This document shows, one piece after another, positions 25,760-34,541 of a stretch of DNA of 64,000 nt. Position numbers and translations under genes: made by a program. This stretch comes from AWTP1-18 sp036504515 (GTDB lineage: Bacteria; Pseudomonadota; Gammaproteobacteria; Burkholderiales; Rhodocyclaceae), in contig DASXVA010000007.1 of NCBI GenBank assembly GCA_036504515.1, positions 434,001-498,000 on the forward strand. Direction: 5' to 3'. The notes under the pieces were generated by a model. That model was not told where the DNA came from. It saw only the letters and a list, made by a program, of their open reading frames with translations, and ran no database searches. How positions within the stretch are numbered: the first letter of the stretch is position 1; every line of letters begins with the position of its first letter.

Positions 25760-26398
25760 ATGTTCTCCAAGTTGATGCCCAAGGAAGGCAAGTTTTTTGA
25801 CCTGTTCGATGCCCATGCTGAGCTTGTTGTGAAAGGCAGCCATCAGCTGGCTGCCTTGGTGGCTGATATCAGCAAAGGCCCGGAAATCCAGTCCCAGCAC
25901 TCCCGTGCTATCGACGAGACGGAAACCAAGGCCGACAAGATCACCCATGACACCTTGGCGATGCTGCACAAGTCGTTCAATACGCCCCTGGATCGGGATG
26001 AAATCCACCAGTTGATCGTGCGTATGGACGACATACTCGACTTGATCCAGGATGTGACGGAAACCATGCATCTTTACGATGTCCGGCAGCTCACCGAGGA
26101 AGCCCGTCGGCTGACCGATATCTGTGTTTCCTGTTGCGAGCGGGTAAAGACCGCTGTCAATCTGCTGTCCAACATGGATAACGCCCCGGCCATTTTGCGG
26201 ACCTGTGAGGAAATCGATCAGCTTGAATCCGATGCTGACCGGGTGATGCGCCATGGTCTGGCCAAACTTTTCCGCGAAGAAGCCGATGTACGCCAGTTGA
26301 TCAAGATGAAGGGTGTGTACGAGTTGCTGGAGACCATCACCGACCGCTGCGAGGATGTGGCCAACATCCTCGAGGGCATCGTCCTCGAAAACGCCTGA
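25760..26398 (+). CDS. DUF47 PhoU-like protein, Pit partner
   Basis: A 212-aa all-helical PhoU-like protein of the DUF47/Pit accessory family. The segments FDLFDAHAELVVKGSHQLA, ETKADKITHD and RMDDILDLIQDV carry the acidic metal-binding positions typical of PhoU folds. It is encoded 13 bases before the low-affinity phosphate transporter gene. In other bacteria such proteins modulate the adjacent Pit permease, so regulation of phosphate uptake is the likely role. Confidence 0.92.
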   Translation: MFSKLMPKEGKFFDLFDAHAELVVKGSHQLAALVADISKGPEIQSQHSRAIDETETKADKITHDTLAMLHKSFNTPLDRDEIHQLIVRMDDILDLIQDVTETMHLYDVRQLTEEARRLTDICVSCCERVKTAVNLLSNMDNAPAILRTCEEIDQLESDADRVMRHGLAKLFREEADVRQLIKMKGVYELLETITDRCEDVANILEGIVLENA

Positions 26399-26411
26399 AC
26401 GGAGCCCGGTC

Positions 26412-27419
26412 ATGTCTGGACTCAATGCCACGCTGTGGGTGGTTTTTCTGTTGGTGGCCCTGGCCCTGGTGTTCGACTTCATGAATGGTTTTCATGATGC
26501 GGCCAACTCCATCGCTACTGTTGTTTCGACCGGCGTACTCAAGCCCCATCAGGCTGTTGCCTGGGCTGCCGTTTTCAACGTCATTGCTATCTTTTTGTTT
26601 CAACTCAAGGTGGCGACGACCATTGGCAAGGGCACGATTGATCCGGCCATTGTCGATTACCACGTGGTGTTCGGCGCTTTGGTCGGGGCCATCGCCTGGA
26701 ATGTTATTACCTGGTATTACGGGATTCCCTCCAGTTCCTCCCATGCCCTGATTGGAGGCTTGGTGGGGGCCGCCTTGATCAAGGCTGGCCCCAGTGCCTT
26801 GAAGTGGGGTGGGATCGGCAAGACCGTGGCTTTTATTTTCGTAGCGCCAGTTCTTGGTTTTCTGCTGGGCTCCTTGCTGATGCTCGCCGTAGCTTGGCTC
26901 TGCAATCGCTACACGCCGCGCAAGGTGGATAAGTTGTTCCGGCGTCTGCAGCTGCTTTCAGCATCGCTCTACAGTCTTGGTCATGGCGGTAATGATGCGC
27001 AAAAAACCATCGGCATCATCTGGATGCTGCTGATGGCTTCTGGTCTTAGCAATGCTAATGACTCCATCCCCGTTTGGGTGATTGTTGCCTGCTACACCGC
27101 CATGGGTTTGGGGACTCTGTTCGGTGGCTGGCGTATCGTCAAAACCATGGGGCAGCGCATTACCAAGCTCAAACCGGTAGGTGGTTTCTGTGCGGAAACC
27201 GGGGGGGCATTGACTCTGTTCATGTCTACAGCCTTGGGCATTCCTGTTTCCACGACTCACACCATCACCGGTGCCATTGTCGGGGTTGGGTCTACGCGCG
27301 GTGCAAGCAATGTGCGCTGGGGGGTGGCTGGCAGCATTGTCTGGGCATGGGTTCTGACCATTCCTGCCAGCGCGCTGATGGCGGCCTTCGCCTGGTGGGT
27401 CGGTATGCTGGTGCTGTAA
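26412..27419 (+). CDS. pit: Low-affinity inorganic phosphate transporter (PiT)
   Basis: A 335-aa permease of the PiT family that imports (metal-)phosphate with protons. The duplicated family signature is clear: GFHDAANSIATVVSTGVL near residue 25 and GHGGNDAQKTIGIIW near residue 190, each on an inverted repeat of helices. SSSSHALIGGLVG and STTHTITGAIVG are the matching second elements. The ATG at 26412 follows GGAGCC. It forms an operon with the DUF47 gene; the YkgJ gene starts immediately after its stop. Confidence 0.95.
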   Translation: MSGLNATLWVVFLLVALALVFDFMNGFHDAANSIATVVSTGVLKPHQAVAWAAVFNVIAIFLFQLKVATTIGKGTIDPAIVDYHVVFGALVGAIAWNVITWYYGIPSSSSHALIGGLVGAALIKAGPSALKWGGIGKTVAFIFVAPVLGFLLGSLLMLAVAWLCNRYTPRKVDKLFRRLQLLSASLYSLGHGGNDAQKTIGIIWMLLMASGLSNANDSIPVWVIVACYTAMGLGTLFGGWRIVKTMGQRITKLKPVGGFCAETGGALTLFMSTALGIPVSTTHTITGAIVGVGSTRGASNVRWGVAGSIVWAWVLTIPASALMAAFAWWVGMLVL

Positions 27420-27743
27420 GTGAATCCCTGTCAGACCTGCGGGGCCTGTTGTGCCACCTATCGGGTGTCTTTTTACTGCGGTGAATTGGATGAGTTCCCC
27501 GGTGGGATTGTGCCGACGGGACTGGCCGAGCAGGTAACTTCAACCATGGCTTGCATGAAGGGCACCGGACAGTTTCCTATCCGCTGCACTGCCTTGCGCG
27601 GTGAAATTGGCCAGGAAGTTGGCTGCGCCATCTACGAATTTCGCCCCAGTCCCTGCCGGGAGTTCGCTCCCTTGGCGGCAGTGGGGCGCGGCGACGATTC
27701 TTGCAACGATGCACGACGTCGCCACGGCCTGAGTCCCCTTTGA
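27420..27743 (+). CDS. YkgJ-type Zn/Fe-chelating cysteine cluster protein
   Basis: A 107-aa protein of the YkgJ (CxxCxxCC) family. The N-terminus reads NPCQTCGACC, and further cysteines occur in MKGTGQFPIRC, VGCAIYEFRPSPCREF and DDSCNDARR, a set typical of this metal-binding domain. Function is unknown beyond predicted zinc or iron binding. The start is a GTG that directly abuts the pit stop codon, so translation is probably coupled. It is followed by the SRP RNA gene. Confidence 0.88.
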   Translation: MNPCQTCGACCATYRVSFYCGELDEFPGGIVPTGLAEQVTSTMACMKGTGQFPIRCTALRGEIGQEVGCAIYEFRPSPCREFAPLAAVGRGDDSCNDARRRHGLSPL

Positions 27744-27759
27744 TCTGTTAGAATTCGCC

Positions 27760-27859
<100 letters not shown>

Positions 27860-27890
27860 CTTTCCCTTTCTAACGATATCCAGCGACGGC

Positions 27891-29519
27891 ATGAGCTATC
27901 AAGTCCTCGCCCGAAAGTGGCGTCCAAAGTCTTTTGCCACCTTGGTGGGGCAAGAGCATGTGGTGCGGGCCTTGACCCACGCCCTGGAGCAGAAGCGTCT
28001 CCATCACGCTTATCTCTTTACTGGCACCCGCGGGGTTGGCAAGACTACCCTTGCACGCATCATGGCCAAGGCCCTGAATTGCGAAACGGGTATCACCTCG
28101 ACACCTTGCGGCGTTTGCTCCTCCTGTACCGAAATTGACAGTGGTCGTTTTGTCGATTTGATTGAGGTCGATGCGGCAACCAATACCCGTGTTGATGAAA
28201 TGCGCCAGTTGCTGGAGAACGCAACCTATGCGCCCACACGGGGCCGCTTCAAGGTCTATGTGATCGACGAAGTTCACATGCTTTCCAATTCCGCCTTCAA
28301 CGCCATGTTGAAGACGCTGGAAGAACCTCCGGAACATATCAAATTCATTCTGGCGACCACTGATCCGCAAAAGATTCCGGTGACGGTGTTGTCCCGTTGC
28401 TTGCAGTTCAACCTCAAGCAAATGCCCCAGGGGCACATTGTTGATCACCTGACCAATATCCTGGGCAAAGAAACTGTCGAGTTTGAACCGGCGGCTTTGC
28501 GCCATCTTGCCAAGGCTGCTGCCGGCAGTATGCGTGATGCCCTTTCCTTGCTCGATCAGGCCATTGCCCATGGGGCAGGCCGAGTGGAGGAAGAGGGCGT
28601 GCGCGACATGCTGGGTACCGTGGGCGATGATTACCTTTACGGCCTGCTTGATGCCCTGATGGCGGGTGATGCCCCGGCCTTGTTGTCTGTCGCCGACAGT
28701 ATGGAAGGCCGCAGTCTGAGCTTTGATTCCGCCTTGCAGGAGTTGGCTACGCTGTTCCATCGCATCGCTCTGCTGCAATTTGCTCCCGATGCCTTGATGG
28801 ATGCGGTTGAGCGAACCAAGTTGCAGCCCTATGCGGGAGGCTTCGATGCCGAGTTTCTGCAGCTTTGCTATCAGATTGCCGTTCATGGCCGTGACGATCT
28901 GGGCCTTGCCCCGGATGAATACACTGGATTTACCATGGCCTTGTTGCGCCTGGTGGCCTTTCGTCCCGATGCAGGCGGCCCGGTACGTGCTGTAGCCGCG
29001 GCCAAGGCAGTTTCTCGGCCGGCAGCCATGGACAGAGCTGCGACGTCCTTGTCGGAAGATGTTCCAGTCAAGCCATCCTTTACGCCAACCGTAGTGGCAA
29101 CGATACCTTCTGCCTCTTCTCAGCCGGCCCTGTCGGTTGAAGGTGAAGATGAATGGCATCAGTTGCTGGGACGGCTGACATTGTCCGGAATGGTGCGCCA
29201 GTTGGCCCACCATTGCGAGTTGGCCGAGCGTACGGATGTCCTTATCTCCTTGCGCCTTGCCCCCGCCCACAAGCACCTGTTGTCCCCTGTTGCTCAAGAT
29301 AAATTGCAATCCGAGTTGCAGTCCCTGCTTGGTGCCGGTGTGCGGTTGGTGATCAATGTCGCCGACACTGAAACAGAAACGCCGGCAGAGCGGGCGCGCA
29401 ACGTCCAGCGGGAGCGGCAGGATCAGGCCATTGCCTCCATTGAAAGTGATGATTTTGTACGGGAGGTGGTGGATATGTTCGATGCCACCATCGACGAATC
29501 AACCATTAAACCGATTTAG
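27891..29519 (+). CDS. dnaX: DNA polymerase III subunit gamma/tau
   Basis: Clamp-loader ATPase of the replisome, 542 aa. The start MSYQVLARKWRPKSF is the classic DnaX N-terminus. Walker A is GTRGVGKT at residues 45-52, the zinc module uses Cys64, Cys73, Cys76 and Cys79, and Walker B/sensor regions include VIDEVHMLS and EEPPEHIKFILATTDP. Domain III ends near residue 370, followed by a Ser/Ala/Pro linker and a tau-like C-terminal domain. I did not identify a programmed frameshift site. It is the first gene of dnaX-ybaB-recR. Confidence 0.95.
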   Translation: MSYQVLARKWRPKSFATLVGQEHVVRALTHALEQKRLHHAYLFTGTRGVGKTTLARIMAKALNCETGITSTPCGVCSSCTEIDSGRFVDLIEVDAATNTRVDEMRQLLENATYAPTRGRFKVYVIDEVHMLSNSAFNAMLKTLEEPPEHIKFILATTDPQKIPVTVLSRCLQFNLKQMPQGHIVDHLTNILGKETVEFEPAALRHLAKAAAGSMRDALSLLDQAIAHGAGRVEEEGVRDMLGTVGDDYLYGLLDALMAGDAPALLSVADSMEGRSLSFDSALQELATLFHRIALLQFAPDALMDAVERTKLQPYAGGFDAEFLQLCYQIAVHGRDDLGLAPDEYTGFTMALLRLVAFRPDAGGPVRAVAAAKAVSRPAAMDRAATSLSEDVPVKPSFTPTVVATIPSASSQPALSVEGEDEWHQLLGRLTLSGMVRQLAHHCELAERTDVLISLRLAPAHKHLLSPVAQDKLQSELQSLLGAGVRLVINVADTETETPAERARNVQRERQDQAIASIESDDFVREVVDMFDATIDESTIKPI

Positions 29520-29539
29520 CGATTCAGGAGTATTGCCCC

Positions 29540-29869
29540 ATGAAAGGTGGTTTCGGCAACATCGCCGGGCTGATGAAACAAGCCCAGCAAATGCAGCAAA
29601 ACATGTCCAAGGCCCAGGAAGAACTGGCTAGTGTTGAAGTGGAAGGTCAGTCCGGTGCTGGTGCGGTCAAGGTCGTCATGACCTGCAAGCACGATGTCCG
29701 GCGTGTTTCCATTGATCCGTCAGTCATGGACGACAAGGAAATGCTGGAAGACTTGATCGCTGCCGCCCTGAACGATGCCAATCGTCGCGTGGAAGCCACG
29801 ACCCAGGAACGCATGGGGGCATTCACGGCCGGTCTCAATCTTCCCCCCGGAATGAAGTTGCCTTTCTGA
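29540..29869 (+). CDS. ybaB: YbaB/EbfC nucleoid-associated protein
   Basis: A 109-aa DNA-binding protein of the YbaB/EbfC family. The N-terminal coiled region (LMKQAQQMQQNMSKAQEEL) and the core strands VKVVMTCKHDVRRVSIDPS are typical. It dimerises as a tweezer and binds DNA broadly. It lies between dnaX and recR, and its stop overlaps the recR start (TGATG). Confidence 0.95.
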   Translation: MKGGFGNIAGLMKQAQQMQQNMSKAQEELASVEVEGQSGAGAVKVVMTCKHDVRRVSIDPSVMDDKEMLEDLIAAALNDANRRVEATTQERMGAFTAGLNLPPGMKLPF

Positions 29870-30474
29870 TGAAGCTTCCCAATAGCCTCGAAGAGCTTAT
29901 CGAGGCGCTACGGTGCTTGCCAGGCGTTGGGCCAAAGTCGGCTCAGCGCATGGCCTACCATCTTTTGCAGCACGATCCCAAAGGCGCTGAGCGATTGAGC
30001 CAGTCCTTGTCCGGTGCGTTGCAGCGTTTGCGTCATTGCACGCGTTGCAACAGTTTTGCCGAAGCCGAGATTTGCGACCGTTGTAGCTCTGCCAAGCGGG
30101 ATGCATCGCTGCTCTGCGTGGTGGAAATGCCAGTGGACCTGAATACCATGGAGCAAACCCATGCGTTCAATGGCTTGTATTACGTCTTGATGGGGCGGCT
30201 GAGTCCTCTGGATGGAGTCGGTCCTCGGGAGCTTGCCTTTGAAAAGCTATTGGCCCGGGCGGCTGACGGCTTGGTCAAGGAAGTGATTCTTGCCACCAAC
30301 TTCACCAATGAAGGTGAAGCAACAGCCCATTATCTTTCCGAGATGCTGCAGCCCCGAGGCGTTCGCGTCAGTCGTATTGCCCGAGGTGTTCCGGTCGGTG
30401 GCGAGCTTGAGTTTACCGACGCGGCAACGGTCGCACAGGCGATGATTGAGCGCCGTCACTACTCGGCATCGTGA
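29869..30474 (+). CDS. recR: Recombination mediator RecR
   Basis: A 201-aa RecFOR component that helps load RecA at gaps. It has an N-terminal helix-hairpin-helix (LRCLPGVGPKSAQRMAYHLL), a zinc finger C-x2-C-x8-C-x2-C (CTRCNSFAEAEICDRC) and a Toprim domain (LCVVEMPVDLNTME onward). All hallmark parts are intact and length is normal. It is coupled to ybaB by a one-base overlap and ends the dnaX operon. Confidence 0.96.
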   Translation: MKLPNSLEELIEALRCLPGVGPKSAQRMAYHLLQHDPKGAERLSQSLSGALQRLRHCTRCNSFAEAEICDRCSSAKRDASLLCVVEMPVDLNTMEQTHAFNGLYYVLMGRLSPLDGVGPRELAFEKLLARAADGLVKEVILATNFTNEGEATAHYLSEMLQPRGVRVSRIARGVPVGGELEFTDAATVAQAMIERRHYSAS

Positions 30475-30568
30475 TCTGTTGCATTTATTGGAATGCTGCA
30501 ACGCACTGTCTATTCAGGATTTTTAACAAAAATCAGGCCAGTGCTCGCTGTTACAAGTCCCTAAAGGC

Positions 30569-30597
30569 TTTAATAGCCTTGCTGACTCCGGTATAAT
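30569..30597 (+). promoter_or_regulatory. Candidate promoter of petABC
   Basis: In the 183-base gap after recR, a perfect TATAAT (30592-30597) lies 61 bases before petA, with a weak -35-like TTTAAT 17 bases upstream. A small inverted repeat AAGGC-N7-GCCTT overlaps the -35 region and could be an operator. No other gene is seen in this gap. Confidence 0.5.
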
Positions 30598-30657
30598 CTA
30601 CCGGTTTCGTATCGGGCTTGCCCGGTTCTCGTCTTTCCATATTCAGGGATACCCACC

Positions 30658-31254
30658 ATGAGCTGTGACGAAAAAGTGGATTGCGGTCGGCGGCGTTTGC
30701 TCGTTGCCACTGCTGCCGCAGGCGGCGTGGCTGGCGTGGCAGCGGCAGTGCCGTTCCTTGCCAGCATGGCCCCATCCGAACGTGCCAAATCTGCAGGCGC
30801 GCCGGTTGAGGCAGATATCAGCAAACTAGCCCCCGGTCAGATGATGACCGTTGAGTGGCGCGGCAAGCCGGTGTGGATCATCCACCGCACCAAGGAAATG
30901 CTGGACTCCTTGGCCAAGACCGATCCTCTCGTGTCTGACCCTAACTCAGACCGCAAGCAGCAACCCGAGTACTGTCACAACGAGCACCGTTCCATCAAGC
31001 CGGAATACATGGTGGTTGTGGGTATCTGTACTCACTTGGGTTGCTCGCCCTCCGAAAAATTCAAGACCGGTGCTGAATCCGGTGTAACTCCTGACTGGGC
31101 CGGCGGTTTCCTCTGCCCCTGTCACGGTTCCACCTTTGACTTGGCCGGCCGTGTCTACAAGAGCAAGCCTGCACCGGACAATCTGGAAGTTCCGCCCCAT
31201 ATGTACGTGGGCGACGCCAAGATTGTCATTGGCGAAGACAAGAAGGGGGCCTGA
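30658..31254 (+). CDS. petA: Ubiquinol-cytochrome c reductase Rieske subunit
   Basis: Rieske [2Fe-2S] subunit of the bc1 complex, 198 aa. It starts with a Tat-type signal-anchor (GRRRLLVATAAAGGVAG). The cluster ligands are in CTHLGC (near residue 124) and CPCHGSTFD (near residue 152). It accepts electrons from ubiquinol at the Qo site and passes them to cytochrome c1. It heads petABC, with petB three bases on. Confidence 0.97.
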   Translation: MSCDEKVDCGRRRLLVATAAAGGVAGVAAAVPFLASMAPSERAKSAGAPVEADISKLAPGQMMTVEWRGKPVWIIHRTKEMLDSLAKTDPLVSDPNSDRKQQPEYCHNEHRSIKPEYMVVVGICTHLGCSPSEKFKTGAESGVTPDWAGGFLCPCHGSTFDLAGRVYKSKPAPDNLEVPPHMYVGDAKIVIGEDKKGA

Positions 31255-31257
31255 TCC

Positions 31258-32571
31258 ATGGCAAGTACTGCTGAAAAATACAAGTCTGACGGTAGCTTGG
31301 CTGGAAATGCACTGGAATGGGTTGATGCCCGTTTCCCTGCAGTCTCCCTCTACAAAGAGCACCTGTCCGAGTACTACGCACCGAAGAATTTCAACTTCTG
31401 GTACTTCTTCGGTTCCTTGGCGCTGCTGGTTCTGGTTAACCAGATCGTTACCGGCATTTTCCTGGTCATGCACTACAAGCCTGATGCCGCACTGAATGCT
31501 TCGGGTGTTCCCGTTGCTTTCGCCAGTGTCGAGTACATCATGCGTGATGTGCCCTTGGGCTGGATCATTCGCTACCTGCACTCCACGGGCGCATCCGCTT
31601 TCTTTGTGGTTGTGTACATGCACATGTTCCGCGGCATGCTTTACGGTTCCTACCGCAAGCCCCGCGAACTGATCTGGTTGTTCGGTATTGGCATTTTCCT
31701 GTGTCTGATGGCTGAGGCTTTCTTCGGTTATCTGCTGCCTTGGGGGCAAATGTCCTTCTGGGGTGCTCAGGTGATCGTCAATCTGTTCTCTGCGATTCCC
31801 ATCATCGGGCCTGATCTTTCCGTGTTTATTCGCGGCGACTTCGTGGTGTCCGATGCCACCCTGAATCGTTTCTTCTCCTTCCATGTGATTGCTATCCCCT
31901 TGGTCCTGCTGGGTTTGGTAGTAGCTCACCTGATTGCCCTGCACGAAGTGGGTTCCAACAACCCTGACGGCGTGGAAATCAAGAAGCACAAGAACGAAAA
32001 AGGAATCCCTCTGGACGGTATTCCCTTCCATCCTTACTACACCCTCAAGGATATGGTGGGCGTGGTGGTGTTCCTGATGGTCTTTACCATCGTGATTTTC
32101 TTCATGCCTGAGTTTGGCGGTTACTTCCTTGAGTGGAATAACTTCATCCCTGCTGATCCGCTGAAGACGCCTCCTCACATTGCTCCTGTGTGGTACTTCA
32201 CTCCCTTCTATTCCCTGCTTCGTGCAGTGACATATCCTTTGCTCGGCATTGATGCCAAGTTCTGGGGTGTGGTGGCGATGGGCGGTGGTGTCGTGATCAT
32301 GGCTTTCCTGCCCTGGCTGGATCGTAGCCCTGTGAAGTCCATCCGTTACCGTGGCAAGGTTTACAAAACCATGCTCTCCATCTGGGTGGTCGGCTTCATC
32401 CTGTTGGGCTTCCTGGGTACCAAACCGCCTTCCTACGAGTTCTTTGGCGTGATTCCCGGTGCTCCTGTGGCACAGCTTCTCTCGGTCTATTACTTCTTGT
32501 ATTTCATCACCATGCCCTGGTGGTCTAAGTCCGACAAGTGCAAACCCGAACCGGAAAGGGTGACTGGATAA
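31258..32571 (+). CDS. petB: Cytochrome b subunit of bc1 complex
   Basis: Diheme cytochrome b, 437 aa, with eight predicted helices. Heme-ligand histidines are in helices II and IV (HSTGASAFFVVVYMHMFRG and FFSFHVIAIPL/VAHLIALHEVG). The Qo-site motif reads PVWY (APVWYFTPFY) rather than the mitochondrial PEWY. It oxidises ubiquinol and contributes to proton translocation in the inner membrane. Its TAA overlaps the petC ATG by one base. Confidence 0.97.
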   Translation: MASTAEKYKSDGSLAGNALEWVDARFPAVSLYKEHLSEYYAPKNFNFWYFFGSLALLVLVNQIVTGIFLVMHYKPDAALNASGVPVAFASVEYIMRDVPLGWIIRYLHSTGASAFFVVVYMHMFRGMLYGSYRKPRELIWLFGIGIFLCLMAEAFFGYLLPWGQMSFWGAQVIVNLFSAIPIIGPDLSVFIRGDFVVSDATLNRFFSFHVIAIPLVLLGLVVAHLIALHEVGSNNPDGVEIKKHKNEKGIPLDGIPFHPYYTLKDMVGVVVFLMVFTIVIFFMPEFGGYFLEWNNFIPADPLKTPPHIAPVWYFTPFYSLLRAVTYPLLGIDAKFWGVVAMGGGVVIMAFLPWLDRSPVKSIRYRGKVYKTMLSIWVVGFILLGFLGTKPPSYEFFGVIPGAPVAQLLSVYYFLYFITMPWWSKSDKCKPEPERVTG

Positions 32572-33281
32572 TGAAAAAGCTATTTGTTGCATTGCTCTTT
32601 GCTCCCCTCTTTGCCTGGGCGAGCGGTGCGGAACTCCACCTGGATAAGGCGCCGGATAGATCCGGCGACCAGGCTGCTCTGCAAAATGGTGCCAAGCTGT
32701 TCGTTAATTACTGCTTGGGCTGTCACTCGGCTTCCTACATGCGCTATAACCGCTTGAAGGACATCGGTCTTTCCGAACAGCAGATCAAGGACAACTTGCT
32801 CTTCACCGCGGACAAGACTGGTGAACTGATGCGTATCAGCATGCAGCGCGATGACGCGAAGGTATGGTTTGGTGCTGCACCTCCTGACCTGACGGTTATT
32901 GCCCGTGCCCGTGCTTCCGAGTTCGGCACTGGCCCTGACTGGCTGTACACCTATCTGCGTGGCTTCTACCGTGATACTGAGCGGCCTTCTGGCTGGAATA
33001 ACACGGTCTTTCCCAATGTCGGCATGCCTCATGTACTTTGGGAGCTTCAGGGCGAACAAGCGCTGGGTGAAGATCACAAACTGACGCTGGCCAAACCCGG
33101 TAAGCTCAAGCCCGAAGAGTTCGATGCTGCTGTTGCTGATCTGGTGGGTTACCTGAAGTATATGGGTGAGCCCATGTCCGAACTGCGCAAGACGCTGGGT
33201 TGGATTGTTCTTGCTGCCTTGGCAGTACTTTTTGTCTTCACGTATGCGCTGAAACGCGAATACTGGAAAGACGTTCATTAA
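32571..33281 (+). CDS. petC: Cytochrome c1 subunit of bc1 complex
   Basis: A 236-aa membrane-anchored c-type cytochrome. The signal peptide is MKKLFVALLFAPLFAWA, the heme site NYCLGCHSAS lies near residue 51, and a C-terminal anchor (WIVLAALAVLFVFTYAL) precedes a basic tail. The axial methionine is probably in the PNVGMPHVLWELQ region. It takes electrons from the Rieske protein and delivers them to soluble cytochrome c. It is the last pet gene and the sspA gene follows. Confidence 0.96.
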   Translation: MKKLFVALLFAPLFAWASGAELHLDKAPDRSGDQAALQNGAKLFVNYCLGCHSASYMRYNRLKDIGLSEQQIKDNLLFTADKTGELMRISMQRDDAKVWFGAAPPDLTVIARARASEFGTGPDWLYTYLRGFYRDTERPSGWNNTVFPNVGMPHVLWELQGEQALGEDHKLTLAKPGKLKPEEFDAAVADLVGYLKYMGEPMSELRKTLGWIVLAALAVLFVFTYALKREYWKDVH

Positions 33282-33379
33282 CCTGAAATAGACAAATGAC
33301 TATGGGGCATCGCGAAGTGAGCGCACCGTCTGCACGTAAGGTGGTGCGTGATGCCGATTACTCCTGGGGTACGAGTACC

Positions 33380-33976
33380 ATGATGAACCTGTATTCGGGC
33401 ACTACCTGCCCGTTCAGCCATCGTTGCAGAATCGTTCTGTACGAGAAGCAGATGGACTTCCAGGTAATCGATGTGGACTTGTTGGGCAAGCCGGAGGACA
33501 TCGCCGTCATCAACCCGTACAACCGGGTGCCCGTGCTGGTGGATCGGGATCTTGTGCTGTATGAGTCGAACATCATCAATGAATACATTGATGAGCGTTT
33601 CCCTCATCCTCAGCTCATGCCGCCGGATCCACAAACACGAGCCAAAGCTCGGCAGCTCCTTTTTACGATGGAACACGAGCTGTTCAGCCACATCGACGCC
33701 CTGGAAAAGAATCTCAAGTCGGCAGATAAGTCGCGGCAACATATCCGCGATCGACTGTCCGAGTTGGCACCGATTTTTGCCAAGCAGAAGCATTTGTTGG
33801 GCGAAGACTTTTCCATGCTGGATGTGGCAATTGCTCCGCTGCTGTGGCGCCTCGATCACTACGGGATCGAATTGCCTAAAACGGCTGCACCACTGATGAA
33901 GTACGCTGAGCGCATCTTTTCCCGCCAGGGATTCATTGATGCGCTGACCCCTTCTGAGAAGGTCATGCGTCGCTGA
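33380..33976 (+). CDS. sspA: Stringent starvation protein A
   Basis: A 198-aa GST-fold protein that in other bacteria binds RNA polymerase and controls stress and phage late promoters. The thioredoxin-like half begins MMNLYSGTTCPFSHRCR and contains the conserved PYNRVPVLVDRD; the helical half follows. The ATG at 33380 matches the usual N-terminus, and the longer frame from 33296 adds 28 unrelated residues. It lies between petC and sspB as in many betaproteobacteria, and a strong terminator separates it from sspB. Confidence 0.92.
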   Translation: MMNLYSGTTCPFSHRCRIVLYEKQMDFQVIDVDLLGKPEDIAVINPYNRVPVLVDRDLVLYESNIINEYIDERFPHPQLMPPDPQTRAKARQLLFTMEHELFSHIDALEKNLKSADKSRQHIRDRLSELAPIFAKQKHLLGEDFSMLDVAIAPLLWRLDHYGIELPKTAAPLMKYAERIFSRQGFIDALTPSEKVMRR

Positions 33977-33982
33977 TTCAAC

Positions 33983-34019
33983 TCAGGGCCGTGTTCCTAG
34001 AACATGGCCCTGATTATTT
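33983..34019 (+). terminator. Intrinsic terminator after sspA
   Basis: Fourteen-base stem with one mismatch (TCAGGGCCGTGTTC, loop CTA, GAACATGGCCCTGA), followed by TTATTTT, seven bases past the sspA stop. It separates sspA from sspB, so sspB needs readthrough or its own promoter. Confidence 0.88.
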
Positions 34020-34031
34020 TCTCTATCGCTA

Positions 34032-34481
34032 ATGATTTCCACGAAACCATACATGATGCGCGCCATTTACGAATGGTGTGCCGATCAAGGCTTTACGCCC
34101 TATATGCAGGTCACTGTCGATGCCCGGACACGGGTGCCCCGTGAGCATATCAAGGATGGGCAGATCGTCCTGAATATTGGTGCTGAGGCTACGCATCAGA
34201 TGAATATCGGCAATGAAGAGGTGACTTTCCAGGCGCGCTTCAATGGCAAAGCTTTTCCCATCTATGTGCCTATCGATTGCGTTGCGGCGATCTATGCTCG
34301 GGAAAATGGCCAAGGCATGGCTTTCGAGGTTGAGCTTCAATCTGGTGATGGTAGCGAGTCTGCTTCAGCGGCCCCTGAAGTTCAAGATGCTGAAGAGGTT
34401 GTTCAGCCCACGGTGGAACTTGCGCCATCAAGTGAAGAGGCCTCTGCTAAGCCGCGATCACACCTGACTCGAATCAAGTAG
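34032..34481 (+). CDS. sspB: ClpXP adaptor SspB
   Basis: A 149-aa SspB protein that delivers ssrA-tagged peptides to ClpXP. The substrate-binding domain covers residues 1-105 (MISTKPYMMRAIYEWC, VLNIGAEATHQMNIGNE, ARFNGKAFPIYVP). A flexible acidic linker and a short C-terminal ClpX-docking tail (RSHLTRIK) follow. Length and order are normal. Confidence 0.95.
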   Translation: MISTKPYMMRAIYEWCADQGFTPYMQVTVDARTRVPREHIKDGQIVLNIGAEATHQMNIGNEEVTFQARFNGKAFPIYVPIDCVAAIYARENGQGMAFEVELQSGDGSESASAAPEVQDAEEVVQPTVELAPSSEEASAKPRSHLTRIK

Positions 34482-34509
34482 CAATACTGCTGCTAGCAGC
34501 AGTACACCC

Positions 34510-34541
34510 AGGCACTCGCGTTGCTGTCGAGTGCCTTTTTA
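34510..34541. terminator. Intrinsic terminator between sspB and the cyclase gene
   Basis: AGGCACTCG-N9-CGAGTGCCT followed by TTTTTAT, just past sspB and before the convergent cyclase stop. A separate perfect palindrome ACTGCTGCTAGCAGCAGT at 34487-34504 directly follows the sspB stop and may add to termination. Confidence 0.85.

Noticed and set aside
27870..29309. 479-codon minus-strand frame opposite dnaX
   Set aside because: Antisense to dnaX, and composition is typical of a shadow frame.
27891..29519. Programmed frameshift in dnaX for a gamma form
   Set aside because: No run such as A6-7 with a downstream hairpin was noticed; a careful motif search would be needed to claim it.
30946..32592. 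548-codon minus-strand frame opposite petAB
   Set aside because: Antisense to well-supported bc1 genes; no recognisable domain.
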